A DNA stretch of 64,000 nucleotides, from NCBI RefSeq assembly GCF_003048905.1, contig NZ_PIRO01000003.1, positions 62,001 through 126,000 on the forward strand. The letters run 5' to 3'. Both the position numbers and the translations under genes were made by a program. Below the pieces are notes generated by a model. It made no database searches and was not told the DNA's origin. It saw only the letters and a program-made list of their open reading frames with translations. Below are positions 9,267 to 17,942 of the stretch, piece by piece. Positions within the stretch are counted from its first letter, which is position 1. Each line of letters opens with the position of its first letter. The DNA is from Campylobacter concisus. GTDB taxonomy: Bacteria > Campylobacterota > Campylobacteria > Campylobacterales > Campylobacteraceae.

Positions 9267-10655
9267 ATGAGGTTTTTTGGACTTCTAGGCTTGTTTTTCG
9301 CGATGGCTTTTGGTGCTGATGGAGAAACCGCAGCTATTGACTTAACCACTACATGGGCAGGAATTTTATCGCTTATAATTTTTGTTGTCGGATATTTTTT
9401 CATAGCAGCGGAAGAAAATTTCCACATTGACAAGGCAAAACCTGCTATCTTTATCGGTACGTTCATGTTCCTACTTATTGGTATTTATATGCTTATAAAT
9501 GGCATGGATGTGCATTCGCTTGAGAATGAGGTAAATCACCTGATTTTAGAGATCGCTCAGATAGTATTTTTCTTGATGGTGGCGATGACATTTATCGAAG
9601 CACTTATAGAAAGAGACGTATTTAACGCACTTAAATATAATCTCGTATCAAAAGGCTATACTTATAGAAAGCTGTTTTGGCTAACTGGTATTTTGGCATT
9701 TTTTATAAGCCCAGTAGCTGATAACCTAACAACAGCGCTTATTCTTTCAACCGTTCTTCTAACAATAGATAGAAATAATACAAATTTTCTAGTGGCTGGT
9801 GCGATAAACATCGTCGTTGCAGCAAATGCAGGTGGAGCATGGAGTCCATTTGGTGATATTACTACGCTTATGGCTTGGGCTGCTGGAAAAGCACCATTCG
9901 TCGACTTTTTCGCACTTTTTCCAGCATCTATCGTAGGTTGGTTTGTAACGGCATTTTTACTTTCTCGCGTGGTGCCAAGTACTGCACCGCATTTTGACGT
10001 AGCAAACGAGCCAAAAGTGGTTATGAAAAAGGGTGGCAAAGCGGTTATTTTTATAGGTGCATTTACTATCTTTTGTGCAGTTATGATGCATCAGCTTTTC
10101 CACTTGCCAGCGATGTGGGGAATGATGTTTGGTTTCTCACTACTTAGTCTTTATACTTACTATTTCAAAAAAGCTCACAAAAATGAAGAGCCAATGCATG
10201 TATTTCACTATATGTCAAAGATCGAAAACAACACACTATTTTTCTTCTTTGGAATTTTAGCTGCGGTTGGCGCTCTTCATTTTGCTGGATTTTTAAATTA
10301 CGCTGTGTCACTTTATGATAAATTTGGCTCAACTGCTGTAAATATTGGCGTTGGATTCCTTTCAGCGATCGTTGATAACGTCCCTGTTATGTCAGCTGTT
10401 TTGAAAGCAAATCCAGCAATGGGAGCTGATGCAGGGGAGGCAATGAGTCAGTGGCTATTAGTGACACTAACTGCTGGTATTGGCGGTTCGATGATCAGCT
10501 TTGGTTCAGCAGCTGGTGTTGGAGTAATGGGTAAATTAAAAGGAATTTATACCTTTGGCGCACATATGAAATACGCTTGGATGGTGGTTCTAGGATATAT
10601 CGTATCAATCATTGTTTGGTATGTGCAGTTTGAAATTTTTCATATCTATTTTTAA
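9267..10655 (+). CDS. nhaD: NhaD-type sodium/proton antiporter
   Basis: An integral membrane protein of 462 residues with an N-terminal signal-like helix followed by about a dozen membrane spans. The NhaD signatures are strong: SPVADNLTTALILSTVLL near 149, AANAGGAWSPFGDITTLMAW near 186, and in the second half IVDNVPVMSAVLKANP near 371 and GGSMISFGSAAGVGVMGKLK near 408. It would exchange cytoplasmic Na+ or Li+ for protons. AAGGAGAGTATA precedes the ATG. The guaA gene starts 11 bases after its stop, so the two may share a transcript. Confidence 0.92.
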   Translation: MRFFGLLGLFFAMAFGADGETAAIDLTTTWAGILSLIIFVVGYFFIAAEENFHIDKAKPAIFIGTFMFLLIGIYMLINGMDVHSLENEVNHLILEIAQIVFFLMVAMTFIEALIERDVFNALKYNLVSKGYTYRKLFWLTGILAFFISPVADNLTTALILSTVLLTIDRNNTNFLVAGAINIVVAANAGGAWSPFGDITTLMAWAAGKAPFVDFFALFPASIVGWFVTAFLLSRVVPSTAPHFDVANEPKVVMKKGGKAVIFIGAFTIFCAVMMHQLFHLPAMWGMMFGFSLLSLYTYYFKKAHKNEEPMHVFHYMSKIENNTLFFFFGILAAVGALHFAGFLNYAVSLYDKFGSTAVNIGVGFLSAIVDNVPVMSAVLKANPAMGADAGEAMSQWLLVTLTAGIGGSMISFGSAAGVGVMGKLKGIYTFGAHMKYAWMVVLGYIVSIIVWYVQFEIFHIYF

Positions 10656-10665
10656 AAGGTTATAA

Positions 10666-12198
10666 ATGAACAATACGATTATAGTTTTGGATTTTGGTTC
10701 GCAATACACTCAGCTAATAGCTAGAAGGCTAAGAGAAGAGGGCGTCTACACTGAAATTTTGCCATTTAATGCAAAGCTTAGTGAGATAAAGGCGAAAGAG
10801 CCAAAAGGTATCATTTTAAGTGGCGGTCCAGCTAGTGTTTATGCTAAGGATGCTTATTTTTGCGATAACGGCGTCTTTGAGTTAAACATCCCTATACTTG
10901 GCGTTTGCTACGGCATGCAACTACTTGCTCACACGCATGGGGCTGAGGTTTTAGCAGCTGATCAAAAAGAGTATGGTAAGGCAGAGCTTAACGTTATTAA
11001 AGAACATGAGCTATTTAAAGATACACCTTCAAAACAAATCGTATGGATGAGTCATAGCGACTATGTAAAGGACTTGCCAGAGGGCTTTGAAGTGATTGCT
11101 GTTAGTGAAAATTCACCTTATTGTGCTTTTGGCGATGATAAGCGTAAATTTTATGCGATCCAGTTTCACGCAGAGGTGCAACACAGCGAATATGGCACGC
11201 AAATTCTAAAGAATTTTGCTAAATATATTTGTGGTTGCGAGAGCACTTGGAATATGGGAAGTTTCGCTAAAAACAAGATAGAAGAGATCAGAAAAATAGT
11301 AGGCACTCACAAGGTACTTTGTGCAGTTAGCGGCGGCGTAGATAGCTCTGTAACCGCGGCGCTTTTAGCAGCTGCTGTGCCTGAAAATTTGATCCTTGTC
11401 TTTGTTGATAACGGACTTCTTAGAACAAACGAAAAAGAGCAAGTTGAAGCTACATTTAGAACAAAGCTTGGCGTTGAGCTAGTTAGCATAGACGCGAGCG
11501 AGACCTTTCTTGGCCGCTTAGCTGGTGTGGTTGATCCTGAGAAAAAGCGTAAGATCATAGGTGAAACCTTTATAGAAATTTTTGAAAAAGAGGCTAAAAA
11601 GCACGGCGATGTGAAATTTTTAGCTCAAGGCACTCTTTATACTGATATCATCGAAAGCTCTGTAGTTGGCTCAAGCAAGACGATAAAGAGCCATCACAAT
11701 GTTGGAGGCTTGCCTGATTGGATGACATTTGAGCTAATAGAGCCGCTAAGAGAAATTTTTAAAGATGAGGTTAGAAAGCTTGGTCTTGAGCTTGGACTAA
11801 GCCGTGATTTAGTCTTCCGCCACCCTTTCCCGGGACCTGGTCTTGCTATCCGCATAATGGGCGAGGTAAATAAACCAAGTTTAGAGCTACTTCGCAAAGC
11901 TGATGTGATCTTACGCGATGAGCTAAAAAGTACTGGCTGGTACAACAAAACTTGGCAGGCGTTTTGTGTACTCTTAAATGTAAATTCTGTCGGCGTAATG
12001 GGTGATAACCGCACTTATGAAAACGCTGTTTGCGTGCGTGTGGTCGATGCGAGCGATGGCATGACTGCAAGCTTCTCACGCCTGCCGTACGATCTGCTAG
12101 AAAACGTAAGTCGCCGCATTATAAACGAGGTAAATGGCATCAACCGCGTAGTTTACGACATCTCGAGCAAGCCACCTGCAACGATAGAGTGGGAGTAA
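10666..12198 (+). CDS. guaA: GMP synthase (glutamine-hydrolysing)
   Basis: A 510-residue enzyme that aminates XMP to GMP. The N-terminal class I glutamine amidotransferase has the nucleophile loop [11 protein letters not shown] (Cys near 83) and the His/Glu site [11 protein letters not shown] near 166, where Ala replaces the usual Pro of HPEV. The ATP-pyrophosphatase domain has the P-loop SGGVDSSV near 222, and the C-terminal dimerisation domain carries [16 protein letters not shown] near 386 and the end PPATIEWE typical of GuaA. Full length and apparently intact. The accessory insertion begins right after its stop codon. Confidence 0.97.
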   Translation: MNNTIIVLDFGSQYTQLIARRLREEGVYTEILPFNAKLSEIKAKEPKGIILSGGPASVYAKDAYFCDNGVFELNIPILGVCYGMQLLAHTHGAEVLAADQKEYGKAELNVIKEHELFKDTPSKQIVWMSHSDYVKDLPEGFEVIAVSENSPYCAFGDDKRKFYAIQFHAEVQHSEYGTQILKNFAKYICGCESTWNMGSFAKNKIEEIRKIVGTHKVLCAVSGGVDSSVTAALLAAAVPENLILVFVDNGLLRTNEKEQVEATFRTKLGVELVSIDASETFLGRLAGVVDPEKKRKIIGETFIEIFEKEAKKHGDVKFLAQGTLYTDIIESSVVGSSKTIKSHHNVGGLPDWMTFELIEPLREIFKDEVRKLGLELGLSRDLVFRHPFPGPGLAIRIMGEVNKPSLELLRKADVILRDELKSTGWYNKTWQAFCVLLNVNSVGVMGDNRTYENAVCVRVVDASDGMTASFSRLPYDLLENVSRRIINEVNGINRVVYDISSKPPATIEWE

Positions 12199-12345
12199 TA
12201 TATTTGAGAACAAACTCGCAGAAGCTTTTGATTAGATTTTTATTGAGTTTTACTTGTGGTTAATAAATATTAAATTGCATTTGATCAACCTAAATTGTGT
12301 TTAATATATGCATATAAAATATTAAAGGGTGCTAATATAGTGTAA

Positions 12346-12906
12346 ACTTTATCAAGATCGAATCGAATTTATTCTGGGTATAATAAAAAGACTTTTATTA
12401 TTGTTTTCAAGAATGAATATAAAAGTATACAGAAATATTTTGAATCATACTACACAGAAGCTGTCCTCGGTGAAGCCATAACACCTTTTGCTATTCGAAA
12501 CGATTGCTGTAGTATTGTTTTCTTGACTATAATGACATTAAATAATTTAAGCATTATCTTATACAAAAAAGTAAAAAATATAGTTACTACTTAAGGAAAG
12601 CTTAGATACAATAAACAAAATATTGAGCTTGCAGAACCGGAAATACAAAGCACTATAAATAAGGTTTTTAAGTTTTTATAGTTTTCTGATTCAAGCAATA
12701 AGGTATTAAAATATCAATTTGCATAAAAATATAATTTTCTATCTTACCTTATTAAAGAAATTGAAAATATAAGAAATGATCTTGATATTGCCACAAAATT
12801 AGCGCTTCAAATCAAAGGTCTTTTGTTAAAAGATTCAAGACTAATAGAAAATAATATCAATGACTCTAGGTTTGCTTATTTTATATGCACTTATGGATGG
12901 CTATGA
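12346..12906 (+). pseudogene. decayed gene with three in-frame stops
   Basis: One reading frame runs for 187 codons between stops at 12343 and 12904 and is broken only at 12592 (TAA), 12679 (TAG) and 12724 (TAA). Random sequence this AT-rich should hold well over ten stops in that span, so the frame looks like former coding sequence. Translated pieces read like a real protein, for example KTFIIVFKNEYKSIQKYFES and LIKEIENIRNDLDIATKLAL. No family is recognised and no start codon is evident. It may have been a partner of the following AIPR gene, but nothing proves that. Confidence 0.45.
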
Positions 12907-13031
12907 GTAGAATATGCACTTATTATTTTTATTGTTAAAAGATAAAATATAATAAATAAGGCACTTATAAGTGTTTTTATGGAAGATATTTATAACAATC
13001 TGTGATAGAAATTAGTTATGGAGGAAATAAA

Positions 13032-14858
13032 ATGACAAAATATGAAACATTGGTTCAAATATTAGATGAATTAAGAAAAGAGGCGCCAAAGGAATATAGA
13101 TCTTACTATCCAGAAGATATAGATATTGAAGGGTTGAATAAAGCAAGATCAAAATCATTCATTCATTTATTTTTAAAAGGTATGTACGGAATAGAAAATT
13201 TTATAGATAGAGAAAATTTTATTACTGATGCTTCTTATGATGGAGGTATAGATGCATATTATATAGATGAAGATTCGAAGGAGATAATCTTTATTCAATC
13301 CAAGTTTAGAACCACTCGAAACAATTTCGAAAATAAAGAAATAGATTATGAAGAGTTACTTTCAATGGATGTAGATAGAGTAATTGATGGTGAGAAAACG
13401 GATGAAGATGGTAATTCTTATAATGGTAAAATTTTAAAAATGCAAGAAGTGATTCAGGGTATTGATGATATAGGAAGGTATAAATATAGAGTGATAATTC
13501 TAGCAAACTTAAAAGAAAAGAAAAGCAAGTATATAAAAAAACTGACAGGTGGATTTCATGGGGATGTATTTGATTTCCAAAAGTGCTATAATGAATTGGT
13601 TTTTCCGATAGTGTCTGGTTGTTTCTTTAATGCAGAAGAAATTAGGATTAACTTATCTCTTGTAAATAAGGAAGGAAATGAAGGGAGAATAGGCTATACG
13701 GTAAATACGGAACTGAGTGATTGCAAAATTATGGTTACATTCGTTCCGCTCATTGAAATTGCCAAAATATTGCATAAGTATAAAAATTCAGTTTTAAAAT
13801 ATAATCCGAGGTGTTTTCTAGGGTTGAAAAATAATCAAGTCAATCCACAAATTGCTGATACAGTAAAAAATAAATCAACTAACGAGTTTGCATTATTTAA
13901 TAATGGTATAACTATTTTGTCCGACGATACACAAATAAATTCACAAGTAGCTAAAAAGGATAAAGCTCAACTTATCATAATGAATCCTCAAATAATTAAT
14001 GGAGGACAAACTGCGTTTACGCTGTCCTCTTTATATGAGGAATGTATTCAAAATAATAACTACACAATATTTAATGATAAGGAGGTGTTGGTAAAAATAG
14101 TTACTTTTATTGAAGATGGTAAAAATAATGGAAATACCGAAGAAACAAAACAGAAAAAACTAAAGTTAATTGAAAATTTGTCCCATGCTACAAATGAACA
14201 GTCTGTTGTAAGCGAGATGGATCGTAGATCAAATGAAGTTATATTGGTAAACTATCAACAGAATATTTATCGTGATTTTGGTTTATTTTTAAATAGAAAG
14301 CAAGGTGAGTTCTATGAAGGAATAAATAAAAAATATATTTTAAAGAAACAAATAATTGATCTTTCAAATTTTATGAGAATTGCTATAAGTATAAGTGGCG
14401 ATGCAAAAAAAGCAAGGCAGAGTAGTGATACAGTATTATTCAGAGAAAATAATTTTAAATACTATCTTAAGGCAGAGAGTGATTATAAAAAATATGTGTA
14501 TGGATATTATTGCTACCAATATTTATTAGACACTGAAAAGAAAGAAAAAAATTATGGAATGGATAAATATGGAAATGCTTTGCGTTATGGAAAATACGCA
14601 GTTATTGGCATAGTAAGCCGTAGTTTTGATAAAATTTTAGATATAAAAGAATATAAATCTGTTATTGAAGAAAAAACAAACTCAATTCTTGAAAAATGGC
14701 TTAGTTTTGAAAATGAAATTACAAAAAAACAATCAAACAAAGATTATTTTTACAAGTATCAGGAGGGCAAGGATGTAAAGTTTGTATATAATTTTGATGG
14801 GTATTATAAAGGTAGGACTATTAATAAAGATTTAGAAGATTTTAAATTTGACATATAA
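13032..14858 (+). CDS. AIPR (abortive infection phage resistance) family protein
   Basis: A 608-residue protein with the AIPR core motifs: NPRCFLGLKNN near 258, FALFNNGITIL near 286 and NPQIINGGQTAFTL near 318. The N-terminal region carries YDGGIDAYYID (Asp 74) and IIFIQSKFR (Gln 89, Lys 91), spaced like the Asp and QxK of Mrr-like PD-(D/E)xK nucleases, so a nuclease-like domain is inferred. I chose ATG 13032 over the longer frame starting at 13002 because GGAGG at 13020-13024 sits 7 bases before it. The gene is intact, alone, and compositionally unlike its neighbours, which suggests recent transfer. Family members protect against phage by abortive infection; the target here is unknown. Confidence 0.82.
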   Translation: MTKYETLVQILDELRKEAPKEYRSYYPEDIDIEGLNKARSKSFIHLFLKGMYGIENFIDRENFITDASYDGGIDAYYIDEDSKEIIFIQSKFRTTRNNFENKEIDYEELLSMDVDRVIDGEKTDEDGNSYNGKILKMQEVIQGIDDIGRYKYRVIILANLKEKKSKYIKKLTGGFHGDVFDFQKCYNELVFPIVSGCFFNAEEIRINLSLVNKEGNEGRIGYTVNTELSDCKIMVTFVPLIEIAKILHKYKNSVLKYNPRCFLGLKNNQVNPQIADTVKNKSTNEFALFNNGITILSDDTQINSQVAKKDKAQLIIMNPQIINGGQTAFTLSSLYEECIQNNNYTIFNDKEVLVKIVTFIEDGKNNGNTEETKQKKLKLIENLSHATNEQSVVSEMDRRSNEVILVNYQQNIYRDFGLFLNRKQGEFYEGINKKYILKKQIIDLSNFMRIAISISGDAKKARQSSDTVLFRENNFKYYLKAESDYKKYVYGYYCYQYLLDTEKKEKNYGMDKYGNALRYGKYAVIGIVSRSFDKILDIKEYKSVIEEKTNSILEKWLSFENEITKKQSNKDYFYKYQEGKDVKFVYNFDGYYKGRTINKDLEDFKFDI

Positions 14859-15032
14859 ATTTCAATAGTAGCTCTTTTGCGATTAGAGCTGAAACCGGCA
14901 CCAGAACTGATAAAAGTCTAAAAATAAACTTAGGTCGGACAAACTTTACGGTATTCTGCAAATGAATAATATGCAAACTAAATACTTTTGAATATAACAA
15001 CTATAGTATAGCAATAAGAGCAGCAGTAAAAT
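14859..15032. other. spacer after the AIPR gene with a possible gene-end fragment
   Basis: The plus-strand frame 14852-14965 has no start codon but encodes a plausible C-terminal tail (AIRAETGTRTDKSLKINLGR, then NFTVFCK and a stop). It could be the surviving 3' end of a gene displaced by the insertion. The rest shows no gene. Confidence in the fragment is low because it is only about 37 codons. Confidence 0.25.
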
Positions 15033-15058
15033 TTGGGCGCTTTTGCGCCTAATTTTTG
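15033..15058 (+). terminator. intrinsic terminator before the bicupin gene
   Basis: GGCGC and GCGCC pair around a TTTT loop, extended by weaker pairs, and AATTTTT follows. It would end transcription coming from the accessory insertion. Confidence 0.6.
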
Positions 15059-15087
15059 TTGGAAATGGCTCAAATTTGATAAAAATA

Positions 15088-15100
15088 GATAATCCTTATC
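15088..15100. promoter_or_regulatory. Fur-box-like inverted repeat
   Basis: GATAATCCTTATC is an inverted repeat of GATAA and TTATC with a 3-base centre, resembling half of a classical Fur box. It lies about 25 bases upstream of a TACAAT -10 candidate at 15125-15130 that would serve the bicupin gene. Binding by Fur is an inference. Confidence 0.3.
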
Positions 15101-15159
15101 AACAAATCATCCAAAAATTTTTACTACAATGACGTGTAAAATTTACGAAAGGAAGAAAA

Positions 15160-15804
15160 ATGAGTAAAATTTACAATCTAAACGCCGACACGAAAGTCGT
15201 CGCAAAAAGCGTTGTTAGCAAGAGAATTTTTGATTGCGAGAACGCTCATGTCGATGTATTTGCTTTTGATACGGGCGAGGAACTAGATCATGAGATGCTG
15301 TTTTGTGACAGCCTCGCATGGGTTGTGGAGGGCGGCGCTAGCCTATACTACGGCGAAAAGCAGATGCATATAGGCAATGAGCAAGCTTGCCTGATAGAGA
15401 AAAAAGTGTGGCGCAAGCTAGTTTTTAACGAACCAACGAAATATATTTCAATTGATTTTAAGGAGGATTTAATGATAGATCATTTACCTAAGGCAGCTAT
15501 TTTTAGCTTAGTTGATGCAGTCGAATACGAAAAAGGCAAAATCGTGAGCAAAACGCTCGTAAAGAACGAAAACGGCTCAATGTCATTACTTAGTTTTGAC
15601 ACAGACCAAGAGCTCTCAACTCACGCAGCTCCAGGCGATGCACTACTTATCGCACTTGATGGCGAGATGAAGCTAACTATTGGTGATGAACATTTTGATA
15701 TCAAAAAAGGCGATACCATCGTGTTACCAGGCAAAATACCACACGGATTAAAGATAAAAGATAAATTTAAAATGCTCTTAATCGTCACTAAAGACAAAAT
15801 GTAA
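15160..15804 (+). CDS. bicupin (cupin-domain) protein
   Basis: A soluble protein of 214 residues with two cupin halves. The first (about 30-95) includes LAWVVEGGASLYYGEK. The second (about 130-212) is the clearer one, with DALLIALDGEMKLTIGDEHF near 166 and KKGDTIVLPGKIPHGLKIKD near 186, where a His after the Pro could bind metal. Cupins range from small-molecule sensors to dioxygenases, so the role is unknown. A GAAAGGAAG ribosome site precedes the ATG. It is a single-gene unit between two terminators, with a possible Fur box upstream. Confidence 0.75.
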   Translation: MSKIYNLNADTKVVAKSVVSKRIFDCENAHVDVFAFDTGEELDHEMLFCDSLAWVVEGGASLYYGEKQMHIGNEQACLIEKKVWRKLVFNEPTKYISIDFKEDLMIDHLPKAAIFSLVDAVEYEKGKIVSKTLVKNENGSMSLLSFDTDQELSTHAAPGDALLIALDGEMKLTIGDEHFDIKKGDTIVLPGKIPHGLKIKDKFKMLLIVTKDKM

Positions 15805-15808
15805 TACT

Positions 15809-15830
15809 AAGCCCTATTTTTAGGGCTTTT
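15809..15830 (+). terminator. intrinsic terminator of the bicupin gene
   Basis: An 8-base stem AAGCCCTA/TAGGGCTT with a TTTT loop ends in a short T run, starting 5 bases after the stop codon. Confidence 0.8.
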
Positions 15831-15886
15831 ACATTTTATAAATCACGTTAAATTTACCCTTAATAACCTAAAAAGCAAAGTCATAA

Positions 15887-15892
15887 TATAAT
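15887..15892 (+). promoter_or_regulatory. -10 element of the efflux pump gene
   Basis: TATAAT 25 bases before the ATG at 15918, in a T/A-rich context without a clear -35 box. Confidence 0.5.
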
Positions 15893-15917
15893 CTCTCTTA
15901 AAATTTAAAGAAAAACT

Positions 15918-17078
15918 ATGAAAAAAGAAAATCCCAAGCTATTTTTATTGCTATTTTTAGGCGCTCTCTCTGCCTTTGGACCATTTGTTACAGATCTTTA
16001 TTTGCCAGCACTTCCGGCTATTACTGAGTGGTTTAAAACAAGTGTTACAGCTACGCAATTAACGATCACGACATCGATGGCAGGCTTAGCCATAGGTCAG
16101 CTCATAGTTGGCCCAATAAGTGATAAATTTGGCCGAAAACTGCCCCTTACCATCTCGCTCATCGTCTATACTATAAGCACTATTTTTATATTTTTTGCAC
16201 AAAATATCCAGTTTTTTATCTTTATGAGAATTATTCAAGGGCTTGCAAGTGCCGGCAGTTTGGTTATTTCAAGGGCTGTTGTTAGTGATCTTTATAAGGG
16301 CCATGAAATGACTAAATTTTTTAGTCTTATGATGGTTGTAAATGGTCTTGCCCCGATACTTTCACCAATAGGCGGCAGTTTGCTGCTTAAATTTACCGAC
16401 TGGCGTGGCATCTTTATGGCACTTACTATCATTGGTATTTTGCTTTTTATCGCAAATTTTTATTTCAAAGAGAGCTTAAGTCAGTCAAATCGCTTAAAAA
16501 TGCCTTTGCTAGTGACTTATAGTGTTTTTGGCAAAATTTTAAGAAAGAAAAAATTTATGCTTTTCGTAAGCATTCAGACATTTGCAATGGGTGCGATGTT
16601 TGCTTATATAGCGTCATCTTCGTTTATCTTTCAAGAATTTTATTCTCTAAGTCCAGTAAGCTATAGCTTTTGCTTTGCTTCAAATGGTTTAGGGCTTGTT
16701 ATAGGAGCAAGGCTTGCCAGTTTTTTAAATGAGAGAAAAGCGCTCAAAACTGGGCTTTTTGGCACCTTGTTTGCTAGCATTTTTATTGCTTTCATGCTTT
16801 GTTTTAAATTTGAAGTGATCGGCGTCATTATCGCATTTTTCTTATTACTTCTTTTTACAGGATTTGTCTTGCCAACCGCTTCATCGCTAGCCATGAATGA
16901 AGGCAGAGAATACGCAGGCTCAGCCTCAGCAATACTTGGATTTTGCCCATTTTTCTTAGGCGGTATCGTCTCTCCGCTAGTTGGGCTTGGTGATATATTT
17001 TATTCGACTTCTATTGTTATTTTAGCTTGCACATTACTTGCTTTAATATCTTTTTTAAGGTTAAAAAGGGTTGCGTAA
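15918..17078 (+). CDS. Bcr/CflA family multidrug efflux MFS transporter
   Basis: A 386-residue transporter with 12 predicted membrane helices. The Bcr/CflA signature is plain: FGPFVTDLYLPALPAI near 20, then QLTITTSMAGLAIGQLIVGP near 47 followed by ISDKFGRKLPL, the MFS motif between helices 2 and 3. RIIQGLASAGSLVISRAVVS near 108 is the helix 4 region typical of drug/proton antiporters. It would export drugs such as bicyclomycin or chloramphenicol, or sulfur metabolites, from the inner membrane. The stop overlaps the hemD start by 8 bases. Confidence 0.87.
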   Translation: MKKENPKLFLLLFLGALSAFGPFVTDLYLPALPAITEWFKTSVTATQLTITTSMAGLAIGQLIVGPISDKFGRKLPLTISLIVYTISTIFIFFAQNIQFFIFMRIIQGLASAGSLVISRAVVSDLYKGHEMTKFFSLMMVVNGLAPILSPIGGSLLLKFTDWRGIFMALTIIGILLFIANFYFKESLSQSNRLKMPLLVTYSVFGKILRKKKFMLFVSIQTFAMGAMFAYIASSSFIFQEFYSLSPVSYSFCFASNGLGLVIGARLASFLNERKALKTGLFGTLFASIFIAFMLCFKFEVIGVIIAFFLLLLFTGFVLPTASSLAMNEGREYAGSASAILGFCPFFLGGIVSPLVGLGDIFYSTSIVILACTLLALISFLRLKRVA

Positions 17079-17709
17079 AATTTATCTTATTTCAAACACA
17101 AAAACGGCTGATGAGAGCGTTGTAAATTTAAGTGTTAGCAAGATCGAGTTTTTGAAATTTGAACTAAATTTAAGTGACTATGACGTGCTGGTAGCTACTT
17201 CTAAAAATGCTTTTAATGCATTAAAATTTAATGGTATTTCGCCTATAAATTTGCCAGTCTTTGCCATCGCAAATAGTTGTGCGGCAGCCGCAAGAGAGTT
17301 TGGATTTAGTGAAATTTACACCGGAAATAATGCTCACGGAGACGACTTTGCAAGAGAAATTTTGCCACTTCTAAAAGGTAAAAAGGTTCTTTATCTAAAG
17401 GGTAAAGATAGTGCTTCAAATTTCTTAGAAATTTTGCAAAATGGCGGAGTAAATATAAAGGTGATTGTCGCCTATGAAAATGTCTTAAATCCTTGCAAAA
17501 TGGAGCTAAAACCACCAAAAAATAGTATCTTGATCTTCGCTTCTCCGCTAAATGTCAAAAATTTTCTTAATAATTTTGGCTGGGATGAGAGCTATCAAGC
17601 GATAAGCATTGGAAAGGTCACTGCAAAAGAGCTAAAATTTACCGAGCCAATAGTAAGCCAAAGTCAAGATATAAACGCCTGTATCGCGCTTGCCAAAACA
17701 TTACTTTAA
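17071..17709 (+). CDS. hemD: uroporphyrinogen-III synthase
   Basis: A 212-residue protein with the bilobed HemD pattern rather than sharp motifs: VLVATSKNAFNALK near 40, LPVFAIANSCAAAAREFG near 60, GKKVLYLKGKDSASNFLEIL near 102, and the second-lobe segment SILIFASPLNVKNFLNNFGW near 151 followed by YQAISIGKVTAKEL near 174. It cyclises hydroxymethylbilane to uroporphyrinogen III for haem synthesis. The start is TTG at 17071, inside the end of the efflux gene, with an AAAAAGGG sequence upstream. HemD diverges fast, so the call rests on fold-level resemblance. Confidence 0.75.
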   Translation: MRKIYLISNTKTADESVVNLSVSKIEFLKFELNLSDYDVLVATSKNAFNALKFNGISPINLPVFAIANSCAAAAREFGFSEIYTGNNAHGDDFAREILPLLKGKKVLYLKGKDSASNFLEILQNGGVNIKVIVAYENVLNPCKMELKPPKNSILIFASPLNVKNFLNNFGWDESYQAISIGKVTAKELKFTEPIVSQSQDINACIALAKTLL

Positions 17710-17721
17710 GCAAAGAATTTA

Positions 17722-17727
17722 TATAAT
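17722..17727 (+). promoter_or_regulatory. -10 element of the 6S RNA gene
   Basis: TATAAT ends 6 bases before the base of the 6S closing stem, placing transcription start near 17733-17735. Confidence 0.7.
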
Positions 17728-17732
17728 TTTAT

Positions 17733-17925
17733 TGCCTGAGTGAAGCGAGTCAGCATTTTACGGGGTCCAACACTTTTTTGTTAGCGAAAAGGTATGGGTA
17801 CCTTGTGATGTGGCTTCGTTTGAGTCTGAAAAGGCGAGAAGTTGCAACCGTTTGGTATCCATCTATTTGCAAGATTGGCTTTGTTTATGGGCCACTCTTC
17901 TATGCGACGCCCACTCGGGTTTTTT
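17733..17925 (+). ncRNA. ssrS: 6S RNA
   Basis: This 230-base hemD-purD gap has no ORF but looks like a complete RNA gene. After the -10, CCTGAGTG at 17735-17742 pairs over its whole length with CACTCGGG at 17912-17919 (one G-U pair), closing a long rod of about 185 bases, and TTTTTT follows directly as an intrinsic terminator. Length, terminal stem and position upstream of purD fit epsilonproteobacterial 6S RNA as I remember it. 6S binds the housekeeping RNA polymerase holoenzyme and tunes growth-phase transcription. The family call rests on structure and synteny, without a covariance-model test. Confidence 0.75.
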
Positions 17926-17942
17926 AAATTTACGGAGATGAA

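Larger units (their letters stand above)
12199..15159. mobile_element. accessory insertion between guaA and the bicupin gene
   Basis: This 3-kb stretch differs from everything around it. It holds one decayed gene, one abortive-infection-type gene and loose AT-rich sequence, whereas the rest of the window is tightly packed. Serine codons in the AIPR gene are mostly TCN, while neighbouring genes favour AGC, and its ribosome site is a strong GGAGG. No integrase, transposase, tRNA or flanking direct repeat was seen, so the means of entry is unknown. From 12199 to 12345 and from 12907 to 13031 I see nothing beyond AT-rich spacer. Confidence 0.5.

Noticed and set aside
13002-13031. Longer AIPR start at 13002
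   Set aside because: No ribosome site precedes it, whereas GGAGG sits 7 bases before ATG 13032.
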